Of a stretch of DNA of 64,000 bases, positions 25,401-36,216 are shown piece by piece. The stretch's first letter is position 1, and every line of letters starts with the position of its first letter. The DNA is from Paragorgia papillata (lineage: Eukaryota > Cnidaria > Anthozoa > Scleralcyonacea > Coralliidae): positions 3,903,501-3,967,500 of the forward strand of contig JAWNZC010000001.1 in assembly GCA_035771165.1 (NCBI GenBank), given 5' to 3'. Position numbers and translations under genes: made by a program. A model generated the notes under the pieces. That model had not been told where the DNA came from. It saw nothing but the letters and a program-made list of their open reading frames with translations, and searched no databases.

Positions 25401-28400
25401 TCGCCTTGGTAGCTTTCCTTGCTCGTGTGTACGATGAACAAGTTTTTCCCCAAACATTTTCCTTGACAATTTATAATTGCTCGTGTGTATACGGTTGGAC
25501 AAGTTTTCCTTGACGGCAATGGTCGCGTAATCTTGTCAAGTTTTCCTTGACGACTATACACACGAACAATTTTCCTTGTTCAAAAGCTGGCATGACCAGC
25601 TTTTGAACAAGGCTCCTTGTCAAGGAAGAACTTGTCAATTTGTGTCGTACACTCGAACAAATAAAACTTGTCAAGGAAAATTGTGGTCGTCTGTGCGGCG
25701 CTTAAAGCACTTTTTAAAGTTTTTGTGAAAGTCGAAAAATAACGTATTTTTAAGTATTTGAGTAATTTAAAGTAATATAAATAAGTTTTGTGGAAACACC
25801 ACGTAAAATATTTATTTAAGTGGTGTTTCCACAAAACTTATTTATATTACATTATCGCCACGAAAACTTTCAAAGAATTAATAATTTAAAGTAACTAAAA
25901 ATATCCCAAATGTTCATACAGATGTAAAACCTGAGACTCCTAGTAATTCAATGGTTAAGGTGCTGTTACACGATGCGATTTTTCTTGCAACTTGCAACAA
26001 ATCACTGAATGTTGCAAGTTGCATAAAAATCGTAGCAACTTGCGATTTTGTTACTTTTGCCGTGTTGCAAGAAAAGTTGGATGGGTAATGATTTTGAGTA
26101 ATGATTTGTTTAACGTCGTAAGCACAGGATGTGGTCGCCCAATCATCCGAGCCAGGGGCTCATGTTAAAACTGCACGACATAAGCTAAGACCTAATTAGT
26201 GTTGATTTTACTGAGGGAGGAAAGCCGCAGAACCCTGCGAAAAACCCTCGAAGCACAGGAGAGACCAACTAAACGAAACTCGCATGAAGTTCAAGAACGG
26301 GGTCATTCCCAAACGGTCACCCATGGGTTCTACTTTTTGCTGCAACTTGCAGTTCTACTTTTTGCAATGGATGGAAACTATAGGAACAGCTATTTGTAAG
26401 TTACTACTTTTTGGATGGATTCTACTTTTTGCTGCAACTTGCAACAACAATCGCAAGTTGCTGAACGTGTAACACCCTTCCTGCAACTTGCAAGAAAAAT
26501 CGCATCGTGTAACAGCACCTTTAGAACGTGACTAAATTCTCACAAGGTTATGAATTCAACCCCCGCTTGGGGACTAGGTACTTTCCCAACAAGTATTTGC
26601 AGCTGTGAAAAGAAACGGACCACTATCTTTGTAGATGTAAACTATAATTGTAGTTCTTGAAATGTCGGTTATTTATTCAAAAGTACCTCTTTATTCAACA
26701 CCACTTCAATGTCATACTTGTCATAGAATGCCTGAGGCCTGAGAACTATTTCTTCTCCTTTCTTCTTCAACATCTAAATCAAAAAGCAACTTAGGGCGGA
26801 GCAACTTTGCCTTTTTATGGCACATATTTTCACACAAACGTACTTAATATTACTAGTATTGAAAACTCTAAATAAATGAATGTTTAATTTGGTGTTGCAA
26901 ATAAAAATTATGATACAATTTACAATTACATTCAGTTTTCTCAGCTAAAACAACTCCTAATGGCATATACACGTTTACGTGCATCAGTTACATATTTTAC
27001 ATTGCATATTTGTGTCCATGTTGTATTAGACTTATAATCCCTCTATTCATAGTCAATCGAGATATGGTCTGGAAACTCAGCTAAAGTCTTTGGTCTATCT
27101 TTTTGTTCGCCTTTATGCATTTTTGTGCACGGTGCACGGTCACTGAACACATTGTATTTTAGTATAATGAACGAATTGTCCAATAGCAACGTTTCAGTTC
27201 AATCACTCAACCGTGTTATTTAAATATTAATAAACCTAAAACAAAGGATGTGCACGGTGTAAGGTACGGTTCAACATAAAATCACAGCTCATTATAGGCG
27301 CTTTGAAGTTTGCCGAGTTTCCAGACCATATCTCGATTGACTATGCTCTATTGACTCCAGTTTGTACTGTATGTCTACAACACAAGTACCCGCATTGCAT
27401 TGCATTGTATTGTACATATTAATAGTAATTTTAATATTCTGTTACTCACTTTGCTTAGCAGCACACGGTCATATGGTGGTACATTTTCTTTTGTCGCAAT
27501 AACAATTTTGCCTAATATCAGAATTATTTTAACAAAATAAAAATGTTGACTAGCCTAGTCTATACCATTCACAGGGTAACAATTGTACAACAAATGTTAA
27601 GTTATATAAGGATGTACCACTGTAGCTCACCTTTAAAGCCTTTCTTTCTCAACGTCTCTGCACATTCTAGCGAGGAAACACCTTTATGAAATCATATAAT
27701 TTTGCCATTAATTCCACAACAATTGATGAGAACTTTCAAAACGCATACAGGGCTGCAAATAAATATCTTTTCTTGACATGACATGTGTCTCATCCATTTC
27801 CAATTTTGGTCAGACATTACTAAAATTTGTTCGGACATAAAACCATTATCACTACATTTTGTCAGTCATATAATTCTTCAGAATACAGTTCTGAGTTCAT
27901 GATATAAAGCCGGTTTCCGTGGCGGTCATCTGACTCGTCTGTTTAGCGTCGCGCGCGTGTGTTATAATTAACTGTTATAATTAATTCCTTGGTACCAGAG
28001 TAATTAAATACTATCAGTTTCTCTCAGAAGACCGATTCAGTTACGGAAGATTTAAAATTCAAACATGCTCAATCTAGTCGATAGAATTACGAAAGGAAAT
28101 CGGAATTTTTCTCTCAAAAAGAGAAGTTTCTCTTTCAACAGCATAAAGCCGAATTTCTTTATCAGACAATATATTTTATTTGCACGGACACTATGTCTGA
28201 TACAATTTGGTTTTGTTCTGACATTTGCCAAATTTGGTCGGCCATTGTCCGATGTCCGACAGTAATTTTAATATTAACTTATTGCTGCGTAGGATGAGTG
28301 AGGGTTCCTCTTTTGAGGAACAAAATCACCTGGTGTTAGACAGAGTTAAAATAGTCTGGCATTGAATAAAATATAATAGAGGAACCGTTTTTTGTGGCTC

Positions 28401-31400
28401 AATGATGGATTAGCTTATTTTTTAAAATAAGACAAAAATATATAACTTTAATACTGCTTAAAGGTGATGTACAGTCCGTTCTGTGCATGTACGAAACTAA
28501 TGTTTACATCTAAATTTACAAAAAAAATACTAATACCTAATTATTCAAGATTGTAAGCTTTTCTTGGTTCCCATTCATTACCCAAAACAAAACATTTTCA
28601 GGAGAAATAGAAGAAATCCTAGGAGATATCCTCGCCGAATCGCTTTTGTTCCTAACGGTTTTACATTGAGCTGAGTACTTCATGTAATTATCTACGAATG
28701 TCATGACCACATTGCGGTCATGTGCAGAACGGATTGTACGTCACCTTTAATTTTAAAGAGCAACTATATACGTTCCCAGGTTATTCTATTTTCCATTGAA
28801 GTCGGAAAAGTTCAATCTAAAACCTAAGAAATAATTGAAACCAGTCACTCGGTTCCACTTTTATGAACTGTCTAAGTTTGAGTTTTTGCTCCTTTTGCTG
28901 AACTCGTGTGAACGACGACCATGTTGAAATAAAGACTGGTACTAGTAGATTGATATGGGTTTTACTACCCTGGGTGCCCAGCATATCCTCTCATCTAGAA
29001 TTACCAATAATCAGTAAGTGTGCAATATTGGCCTACAATTAACAATAATTGTTAATTTTAAAGAACTAATTCTCAACCCCCAACCTCTAAACCTTACCCT
29101 AACCCTGACCACAACCCCCCTGGAAATCCTAACCCTAACCACAACCCCCCATTGGACCTAAACCTAACCACAACCCTCCGGGGGAAAAAGTCCTACCTCT
29201 CAAACCCTGACCACAACACCCCTACTGGCTTTTTAGGTATATGCAATTTAGTTTAACGCATGTGGGACAGAGAATTACTTACAATTACCAATTATTGGTA
29301 ATTCTAGGTTAGGAGGACATGTTGGGGTGCCAGAGGTTCTTCCACGCTCACATGGGGGTTAGCAGGGGATAGGGTTTTACCGGTGTGACATCAAAGACAA
29401 TGGAGTACCCATTCTCCTAGAAACGCGGTCATACTTCAAGGAGACCCATAAAGAAGGCTTCGCTGACAAATTTTTTGCTTTACCTCAAATTTCATATTTT
29501 TTCTTTACTTTTGCTAAGTTAGATGATAACCCTTTCAGAAGAAAATATAACTTCAAAAGGCTTAGTTGCATTCAACCAATCACTGTACATGTGTTTTCAA
29601 AATGTTATTTCACAAAAATGTATTTAATTTGAAAATTTTCCCCCAACAGATTTCGAAATAAAATTAAAACAATGAAAACATAGCCACACCTCCACCAAGC
29701 AACACAAAGGTCCTTGGGTCTTCACTTGGGGAAGCTTGACACATGTTGGCGACTTTTTTGTGTGATTTCAAATCCTAGAATTGGTCGAACAAAAAATCAA
29801 TTTTCATTAATTATATTACTGTATTTTAAATTATATTACTTTATGTGACAGTGTTAGATTTGGGTGAACTTACTTCTGTATTTGCACGGACCACAACATT
29901 GCCATCAACAATACTGGTCTACAAAACAATCAAATGAACAATCATTTAAGGTACATCTGTACAAGTTGTAATGACTGAGGAGGCAATCGTACAAAAAATC
30001 TTGAAATTTTGTACAATTCCCAGTCTGATGAGGCAATCGTACAAAAAATCTTGAAATTTTGTATGATTCCCTGGTCAGGAGGCAATCATACAAAAAATCT
30101 TGAAATTTTGTACGATTCCCAGTCAGCCGAGGCAATCGTACAAAAAATCTTGAAATTTTGTACGATTCCCTGGTCAGGAGGCAATCGTACAAAAAATCTT
30201 GAAATTTTGTACAATTCCCAGTCAGGAGGCAATCGTACAAAAAATCTTGAAATTTTGTACAATTCCCAGTCAGGAGGCAAATAATTAACCCTTTAACTCC
30301 CACCATGCATGTCAGGAGGCCAGCCTCCCTGAAAATCGTCTGGTGTTAGACAGAGTAAAAAATAAAAAAGTGCCATTGATGGGTCGAATGAAAGGGTTAA
30401 TAACTTAGCCAAACACCACACAAACCTCAAATTTAGGAATAGAGTCAAGTCCTGGAAAATCCTCTATGTCACCTGTCTTGATGTTAAAACATGCCCCATG
30501 CCATGGACATCGTACTATCCCATTCATCAAACTTCCTTTTATCAAAGGTGCTCCATAGTGGGTGCATTTATGACCAACAGCTGTGTACGCACCGTTCTCA
30601 CGAACTAACAGTGCATGGCCTTTCCCAATATCAATTTGTTTCATTCTGTCAATATGTCAAGAAACACTTTACCATATGAAGTTTATTTAACAAATATAGT
30701 TGACACATTAAAGTTGATCTAAATTAAAACTAATTGTAACGCTTTGCAGCACCTCCTTGATGCATTATAACTACTTCAAAAACTCATTAATAATTCATGA
30801 GGAAAATTCAAAAGAAATTAAAGTTTAATCAGTGTCTTTATATGTGATAAAGATACCTCCTGATTTACATAAACTTTAGATTTGATTTTCTCGGCTTAGA
30901 CAAGGTTATTTTTCAAACTTACTACACCAATGAACTTACCAAGTGGTTCGTTTTTGAAGCCGTTCAGGAATTCCTATTGAATTTTTCCATTACGGGAAGA
31001 TGCAACTTGTTTTTACAAATTATATAATATACCACATACTTACTCTCCATCCTTCATATCATCCACTTTACATGCAATTGTTTCAACCATTGAGCCAGCC
31101 ATGTGTGAATCTGAATTAGTACCTGAATAAATTTAACAGAAAATAACTTTCCAAATGGTGTTAAACATTAGAAAAGTTGATGATCTGGCAGAAATTAAGC
31201 AGTTACCAATTTGTGCTTCAAGCCATATCAATTACCTCAAACTACTTATTCTAATACATGTAATTATATATATTTCTAAAATTCATTAATAATTCATGAG
31301 GAAAACACAAAGAAAAATCATGAGCGTATCGGATCTGTATATGTGATATAGACTCGCTCTAAGTTTCTCGCTGGTTTTTAACGGCTGAGATAAGCTTAAT

Positions 31401-33578
31401 TTTCAAAATTACTACGCCAATGAACGTATGAAGTGATTCTTTTTAGAAGCCATTTAAAAACCTTGCAGTACGGGCTTTATCAGCTCTAAAACACTCGGCT
31501 ATCACCTCGTGTTTTATATCCGATAAAGCTCTCCTGCGTGGTTTATAAATATTACATATATATGTACAGTAATTACCAAAATTATTCAAAACCCTGCCTA
31601 TGCAGCACTCTGCTTTTACTCATCCAATACCTTGCGCACCACCATTTAGGAATCATTTAGCCATCTTCTACTGATTCAAATAAAACTGATGTCAAACCTC
31701 TACAAACATTTGTCAAGCAGCGCTGACATCAGAATGTATTTGAACCGCTTACTCCAGTTTGAGACAACCCTGCAATAAGTTTGCAAGTTTATAACAAGTT
31801 GTTGTAAAACCTGTTGCAGGTTGTTCCAACAACTGCAGCATTGTTTGTAACAAGGTTGACAACAAGCTTGTAGCAGCTTTATGAAACAACACCATTCTTA
31901 ATTATAACTTGTTCAGGCTGATTACAAGCCTGTTGCAAACACATCTTGACAAGCTGTGAGATTTTTACAATTGTAGTATAATATGTACATTTAGGCATTC
32001 ACACAATTTAAGGTAACAAGTAGTGTAGCCAGGGGGTCCCGCTTTCAAACAGATGGAGGCTCGTGGCTGAGATAGCTAGCATGTGATTTCCTCAGGCTAG
32101 TTCAGACTTTCAAAGAAAAACTGCATAATTTTTTATTCACTCTTTTTTTTGGGCCAGTTAGAATCTGGGGCCAGGGGCAAATACCCCCTTTGCCCCATAG
32201 GTAATCCTGAAATGCCTCCAACTTGTTTTTACATTTATATGTACATGTTTTACATTTACAACTTCTTTACAAATAAATCTAAAGATATTCTGATGTATAT
32301 CATTGCATGTTTTCAGATTACTCTTAAATATTTGCGAAATAGTGTTTCATAGACCCTAGAAATCCAAATGTACCCTTAAAAATCCTAGAAATTGGACCCC
32401 TTAGGAGATCGAGGTTCTTCATCCCCCCCCCCCCCCCACCACCACACACACACACACACACACGAACCCAAGACCCTGCCTTATGCAACTAAGGTAACAG
32501 CCTAATATGGGGAGTTTAGGCTGCTTTCTTTATAATCTGAACAAGCTGTTGCTCTGATTAACAAGCCTGTTTCCAGTAATTGTTCCAACAACTTACTGCA
32601 GCACTGTTTTAACAAGTTGCTACAATTAAGGTTGCTGCTTGTAGCAAAGCTTTGTGAAATAACACATTTGTTGTAACTTGTTCAGGCTTATTTAATACAA
32701 ATCTGTTGCAAACAAGCTGTAAGATTTTTACATTGTATAGTATAGGGCAATTGAATGCCCCATGCATAGGGCAATTGAATGCCCCATTACATTGTATAGT
32801 ATAGGGCAATTGAATGCCCCATCAGGCAATTGAATGCCCCATGAACAGCCTAATATGGGAAGTTAAGGATATAACCTATTAACCTGTACAATATTACATA
32901 ATCGGATATTTGCTTCTATTAAGAAAACGGTAAAGCATGCATATATGATTGTTAATATGAATTGATATTAACTTTTGAGGCTGACACTTGACCCAAAACA
33001 GTGGCTTATGTGCCAAAACAGTTGAGAATAATGACAAACCGATACACTTTATATTAGTATTAAATCTTGAAAATATAGTTATTCAGTTTTCTGTACGTAG
33101 CGGATCCTAGGATACGTACTTGAGTATTCTGAAAGCAAATATATGTTGCAACTATACTTAAGCTTATGTAGGTCCTTTATAGCATCAATGCAAAGATAGT
33201 AAAATAAAACTGCGGTTTAATAAGCCGGAAGAACACAAGAACAGACAGAAACGAGTAAACGACATTTGTACGAACTGCACCCGAAGACAGCCCAACAGTA
33301 TATAAATATCTCTTTCAAATATTCATAACAGAAAACCTGCAATATCTTCACTAACCGTTAACAGATGAACTCCGCTGCCTTCTTGATCTGCCTATGAATG
33401 TATTAACTAAACCACTCTTCTTGGGATTAATTGTAGCGTACCCAACTACAGACCAATTTGCGATTCGAAACTTTGCAAGTTCGCGTTGTTGACTTGACCA
33501 AGAGCGTATCGATAAACCAATTGCTGCTTTCGAAGTATAATATTTACAATGCTTGCTACTTGACCTCAATAATAGCAT
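16494..33578 (-). CDS. AIFM3: AIFM3-like (AIF-like) Rieske/FAD oxidoreductase, complete
   Basis: AIFM3-family protein: an N-terminal Rieske [2Fe-2S] domain and a pyridine-nucleotide-disulphide oxidoreductase domain. Exons, 5' to 3' on the minus strand: 33356-33578, 31044-31122, 30426-30645, 29874-29918, 29690-29774, 27631-27681, 27450-27511, 26687-26773, 24364-24455, 23329-23408, 22352-22402, 21791-21915, 21324-21395, 20921-20984, 20188-20264, 19347-19461, 18304-18402, 17378-17453, 16494-16602. All phases agree and give 603 residues, close to the vertebrate length (about 605). Rieske ligands are C128-x-H130 and C147-x2-H150. The FAD-type motif is GGGVSS near residue 216, the NAD(P) motif GTSFIG near 354, and the second FAD motif GGD near 484, followed by HWQ. 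The start is the first ATG after an in-frame TAA. The N-terminus is rich in Arg, Ser and Lys and looks like a mitochondrial presequence (inference). The stop TAA overlaps a GTAAGA donor-like string, so a further small exon cannot be excluded. Confidence 0.93.
16741..17133. mobile_element. hAT-like MITE, CAGTGATGGATCCAG family, copy 1
   Basis: Starts CAGTGATGGATCCAGC and ends AAATCCATCACTG. It has a perfect 8-bp duplication ATATCAAT (16733-16740 and 17134-17141). The interior (CTGCATTCTGACGGTACTTT, AGGGGGTGCGCACCCCC) is shared with 47720-48262 and 49793-50231. It lies in the last AIFM3 intron. Confidence 0.92.
17640..17815. repeat. CAACAGCAG trinucleotide-rich stretch
   Basis: About 170 bases of mixed CAA, CAG, GCA and AAC triplets in an AIFM3 intron. 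Both strands stay open only because of the low-complexity triplets (poly-Ala/Thr/Val). Confidence 0.8.
17959..18288. mobile_element. TTAA-flanked foldback, 330 bp
   Basis: TTAAAGTGCCTATGTCATCC on the left; GGATGACATAAGCACTTTAA on the right. Arms of about 130 bases are almost perfect, including GGAAGTGACGTC and AATATATCTTCTCAG with their complements. It lies 16 bases before AIFM3 exon 18304-18402 (downstream in gene sense). Confidence 0.8.
19709..20060. repeat. (GGAC)n tetranucleotide array with GACA tail
   Basis: About 250 bases of GGAC with one interruption at about 19805, grading into GACA-rich sequence to 20060. It lies in the AIFM3 intron between exons 20188 and 19461. The apparent RTDG/SVRP proteins are repeat artefacts. 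Confidence 0.97.
20821..20880. repeat. Perfect 27-bp hairpin with 6-base loop
   Basis: Bases 20821-20847 (TATCTCGTACAATATTTCCA...) are exactly complementary to 20854-20880; the loop is ACAGTG. It lies 41 bases downstream (in AIFM3 sense) of exon 20921-20984. It may be a young foldback insertion or, if transcribed, a siRNA/miRNA-like precursor. Confidence 0.8.
21006..21290. repeat. TATAACCATGACAACAG minisatellite
   Basis: About 17 imperfect 15-16 bp units of the type AGTATAACCATGACAAC. It occupies most of the intron between AIFM3 exons 21324 and 20984. Confidence 0.9.
21540..21730. repeat. Tandem array of GAGTAAAATAGTCTGGTGTT unit
   Basis: Seven or eight 24-25 bp units, the reverse complement of the 6849-7060 unit, in the AIFM3 intron between exons 21791 and 21395. 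The first unit keeps the single-copy form GTAAAATCGTCTGGCGTTAG. Confidence 0.85.
22979..23285 (+). mobile_element. 5S-rRNA-derived SINE, full copy
   Basis: The head contains the 5S rRNA internal promoter: an A-box-like AAAGTTAAGCC, then GGTTAGTACTTGGATGGGTG and ACCGTCTGGGAAT, nearly as in animal 5S genes. It is followed by an unrelated body (GTGCTTCGAGGGTTTTTCGC) and a short CTAAAT tail near 23270. Divergence and the non-5S body rule out a true 5S gene. It lies in the AIFM3 intron between exons 23408 and 22402. Confidence 0.85.
23730..24188. mobile_element. Foldback element (TTAATTTTCG arms), about 459 bp
   Basis: TTAA at each end with arms CACGAAAATTAAGTTTGTCT and its complement near 24140-24175. 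CTTGAGATATTT and AAATATCTCAAG also pair. Related in sequence to 10038-10509 and 46156-46695. Confidence 0.7.
24646..25350. mobile_element. Foldback with perfect 41-bp arms enclosing a second foldback
   Basis: Bases 24646-24686 are exactly complementary to 25310-25350 (AAATCGAAATATAGTAAGG...). Inside, 24755-25210 is a separate AACAAGTTG-rich element with ends TACACGCGTAAAAA and TTTTTACGCGTGTA. It lies in the AIFM3 intron between exons 26687 and 24455. Confidence 0.85.
25772..25850. repeat. Perfect 31-bp hairpin with 17-base loop
   Basis: Bases 25772-25802 are exactly complementary to 25820-25850 (GTGGTGTTTCCACAAAACTT...). It is a short palindromic insertion in an AIFM3 intron. Confidence 0.85.
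25958..26520. mobile_element. PIF/Harbinger-like MITE with nested SINE
   Basis: Inverted ends AGGTGCTGTTACACGATGCG and CGCATCGTGTAACAGCACCT are flanked by TTA on both sides, a Harbinger-type 3-bp target. Several CTTGCAACTTGCAA strings lie near the ends. A truncated SINE (26187-26325) has inserted inside. Confidence 0.8.
26187..26325 (-). mobile_element. 5S-derived SINE, 5'-truncated copy
   Basis: The minus strand matches the body of the 22979-23285 SINE (CTTCGAGGGTTTTTCGC, TCTCTCCTGTGCTTC) and stops within the 5S C box at GGGTGACC. Confidence 0.75.
28458..28750. mobile_element. TTAA-flanked MITE, AGTCCGTTCTGCGCATG family, copy 2
   Basis: TTAA flanks, left end AAGGTGATGTACAGTCCGTT and right end CAGAACGGATTGTACGTCAC. 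It lies in the AIFM3 intron between exons 29690 and 27681. Confidence 0.88.
28975..29345. repeat. Element with AGAATTACCAATAAT ends and C-rich interior
   Basis: Left TCTAGAATTACCAATAATCA and right ATTATTGGTAATTCTAGG form inverted ends. The interior is rich in CCCTAACC, CCACAACCCCC and CTAAACC strings, and a partial relative is at 36360-36520. It is not a telomere array. Confidence 0.55.
29979..30282. repeat. 46-50 bp minisatellite with near-palindromic GTACAAAA core
   Basis: Six units, each GAGGCAATCGTAC then AAAAAATCTTGAAATTTT then GTAC plus a variable ATTCCCAGTCAG or ATTCCCTGGTCAG spacer. The core has 8-bp arms GTACAAAA/TTTTGTAC. The same core in the other orientation makes the array at 63517-63651. 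It lies in the AIFM3 intron after the Rieske exon. Confidence 0.9.
30285..30400. mobile_element. TTAA-flanked MITE, GTAAAATCGTCTGG family
   Basis: TTAACCCTTTAACTCCCACC on the left and CGAATGAAAGGGTTAA on the right surround the core AAAATCGTCTGGTGTTAGAC. It directly follows the minisatellite at 29979-30282 and lies 26 bases from the Rieske exon. Confidence 0.75.
31690..31975. repeat. AACAAGTTG-type repeat
   Basis: It shares CTGACATCAGAATG, TTTGCAAGTTTATAACAAGTT, TGCAGGTTGTTCCAA and AACAAGCTTGTAGCA with 15780-16260. A second fragment lies at 32520-32735, with an array of GGGCAATTGAATGCCCCAT units at 32744-32842. Confidence 0.6.
32744..32842. repeat. GGGCAATTGAATGCCCCAT tandem repeat
   Basis: Four copies of the 19-bp unit, two of them within a longer repeat that includes TACATTGTATAGTATA. 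It lies in the first AIFM3 intron. Confidence 0.8.
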
Positions 33579-33740
33579 CTGTATTGACAAGCTTTAATTA
33601 AGTTGTCAATATCTTTTATTAAAACACCAGCTTATCTCAAAACCTGGGCAACTCGTAGCGGCGTTCACGTTTTCTAGTTAAATTTCAACTTGTGTTTACC
33701 AGCAAGAAACGCTTGCAACAAAACACACCCTTTTATTGCA

Positions 33741-33946
33741 GTCAAACCGGATGTTCTCTGGGTAGATAGTATTTTCAGCAAATATGCAAATGGTGTTTAA
33801 GTAAAGAAATGTTGAATTTCGGAAATGAATATTCCCGAAACATTTGCAAATCGCTCAAGCAACTTGTCAATCAACATTGCAATGTTGCGTAGGAATATTG
33901 CAATAATCATTTGTAGCTAGCAAGAGAACGCCCGGTTTGACTGTAA
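33741..33946. mobile_element. Foldback MITE, GTCAAACCGGATGTTCT family, copy 1
   Basis: Inverted ends AGTCAAACCGGATGTTCTC and GAGAACGCCCGGTTTGACT. The same ends occur at 58410-58666. Confidence 0.65.
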
Positions 33947-34275
33947 TATAGCTAGCTTGCCCTTGAATGGTCGCTGTCAGAGCAAGAATACAATAACAAA
34001 CATTTATTAATAGCTCACTTCGACAGTTTTCAAAGACAAATATTTTTTGAATATTTAATATGCTTCCTAAAATTCTAGTTTCCAAAAAGCATAAATGTAT
34101 GTAATTGTTATAGTGGGTATTACTACAGTAATCGAAATTTATTCTTTTTTGAGTTTGTGTACACCAGTTGGCAATTCAAAATAATTGGTTGTACTGGTTA
34201 ATTAATATAAATTTAATGGTTGAGTGAATGCCTGAATAAAACAATACACTGTCACTACTTTTAATACAACAGAAA

Positions 34276-34281
34276 TTTATT
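34276..34281 (-). terminator. COX6A polyadenylation signal AATAAA
   Basis: AATAAA on the minus strand about 100 bases past the COX6A stop codon; the only canonical hexamer seen close by. Confidence 0.6.
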
Positions 34282-34383
34282 TTCAAGTTCCATAAACATA
34301 AGTAATGCCTGATAATTCATTTTGTAACAAAGCAGGATTTAAAAAGTGTTTTGGGGATAAACTATAATAATTGACAGAAATAA

Positions 34384-36206
34384 TTAATGTTCATCTTCAT
34401 AACCCTCAGGTAAGGCATTGGCATGGCTATTATGAAACAGAGAATGGTTGCCATCACCCCATGGAAAAGGCTAAAAAGAAAAGAAATATACACATTTAGG
34501 TTTGGTAAATGCTAAACAAAATTTACTTGGTGAGCATTTTGGTTTTGATCTCACATTTTAAACCCATTGCTGCCTAGGCTGTTTGAGGGTTCTCCCTTGG
34601 ACAAGTAAAATATCGAAGGGACTGCTTTTAGCTAGCTTATATTCCTTCCAAAACCAAATGTCAATTATAGTCAGTTTCAGCTTGCTTTTGAAATTTGTTT
34701 GTCAACATTTGTTGGAAGGTTGGGAACTTGGTATGGAAAAGTTTTTCAGTTTTTGTGAAAGGGTCTGGAGAATGAAATAGATGACCCGGATAATCAGGGC
34801 CGAAGGCCCTGCAGGACCATCTTGCTAGGGTTTCCTCAGGCATGCCCCCCCGGGACATTTTGAAGCTCTCAAATGCCATTTCCAGCCATTTCAGAGGTAA
34901 AAAATACCATACAACTGAGTCGCCGTCGGATATGTCATGATATAATATAGGTAAAATAATGGTAGACTCCAGACAATTTGGTAGAATTCAATACGGTGGG
35001 AAGAGCAAGTTTACTTTGAACATTTTCACACAAAATGGGTTTCAAAACACGCGTTGGGGAATTTAAAATCATTCATGGATTATTTATTTATCCAGAGACA
35101 GCGAAATATACACCGGCCTAAATCTGAAGGACTGGAAGTTCGTTGTGAAGTTCGAATTTAATAAGCTTTGAATTGAATTCCTTTGGTAAAATTACGGAGA
35201 AGAAGATTATTTGTTGTATAGAATATAATAATAGATACTTGGTTAAGCAGAAACAAATTGCTGACTTAAATTTGTATCTACCTCGCAACGTAGTTTGGAA
35301 CATTGCAAGGTAAGTTTGGAATGTTCATTTCAATTATACATATCGGATTTCAAAAGCAAGCTGAAACGGACTATAATGGTAGCACATCTATTAAAGCTAA
35401 CTTTGAGCACATTTGGATGGCAAGCATGGTGGCAGAACCTGTTAATTATTTAATACATAATTAAGATTTATGAATAGATTTCAGTTGCTCACTAAGTATT
35501 TGCATCAGCTTATATAAGTGCATGGCATAATTTTCTATTTCTTTAATAAAATAAGAAAAAGAAAATTGCCACACATCACAATACACAGTAACATGTAACT
35601 GACTTTTCAAGTGTCAGTACACTGTACTTCATTACCAAAACTATTCTCAGCAGTTTACCACCTTTTTACTTTTTAATAGCTCCATCTAAAACACTGCCTA
35701 CACAGCACTATATTTTCCCACAACCTGTCTTATTTTATAATAGTATAAAAGTTACATTGAGTTTTGTTCTTCCAGAAGTCGTCCAGATGAAGAATACTCA
35801 AGTACTCATACAAAGAAAAGTTAATATGAAAGGTTCAATGATATTGAAAAATGATATTTTCACCTTGGTTCTAATTCTGAGGTGGGAAAATGTTAGAAAT
35901 TCTCCTCTCTCATGTTCATGGTGTGCCATCTCCTTCTTAACCGAGTTATAGATACAAAACATAATAGCAGGCGCGGCCACGAAAATAGAAACCAATTTCC
36001 AAGTTTTCCTTGTCCCTATTCACGCAAAACAATTAAAACATCACAAAATCAATAAAATTACAACCATTTTTAACGGTCAAATAACTCCCCTTACCTTCTG
36101 CGTGTACTTGTTCAGCTAGCATTTCTTCGGCGAGTCCTGGAGAAGATGCTGTGGCGAAAGTTCGCCTTTGGAACATGCGAGTAAATAACCGTGAAACAGA
36201 CGCCAT
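34384..36206 (-). CDS. COX6A: Cytochrome c oxidase subunit 6A, mitochondrial
   Basis: Small nuclear-encoded subunit of respiratory complex IV in the inner mitochondrial membrane. Three exons join in frame: 36095-36206, 35864-36015 and 34384-34470, 116 residues, a normal family length. An N-terminal presequence of about 25 residues rich in Arg/Ser/Thr (MASVSRLFTRMFQRR) precedes the mature part. One membrane segment lies around residues 44-62 (KLVSIFVAAPAIMF). The family signature follows: HEHERGEF, HLRIRTK at the exon 2/3 junction, then PFPWGDGNHSLFHN and LPEGYEDEH before TAA. The ATG sits inside a YY1-like AAGATGGCG motif. An upstream in-frame ATG at 36251 would add 15 residues and is less likely. 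AATAAA occurs at 34276-34281 about 100 bases past the stop. It is head-to-head with ERP29, 711 bases apart. Confidence 0.96.
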
Positions 36207-36216
36207 CTTGGAAAAT
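36199..36216 (-). promoter_or_regulatory. YY1-like AAGATGGCG motif containing the COX6A start codon
   Basis: On the minus strand the sequence reads CCAAGATGGCGTC, and the ATG of the motif is the COX6A initiator (36204-36206). YY1 AAGATGGCGGC motifs overlapping the start codon are well known in housekeeping genes. The same 18 bases occur at 58209-58226. Binding is inferred. Confidence 0.55.

Larger units (their letters stand above)
33579..34383. other. Intergenic region between AIFM3 start and COX6A end
   Basis: About 800 bases with no exon recognised. It contains a foldback MITE (33741-33946) with ends GTCAAACCGGATGTTCTC and GAGAACGCCCGGTTTGACTG, a relative of 58410-58666, and the COX6A polyadenylation signal AATAAA (minus) at 34276-34281. 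The AIFM3 promoter should lie in the first few hundred bases; no core element was recognised. Confidence 0.55.

Noticed and set aside
29085..29220. CCCTAACCC strings as an interstitial telomere
   Set aside because: Units are irregular and mixed with CCACAACCCCC; they belong to a dispersed element also at 36430-36500.
33579..33590. AIFM3 start four codons upstream
   Set aside because: That codon is TTG, not ATG; the first ATG after the in-frame TAA is at 33578.
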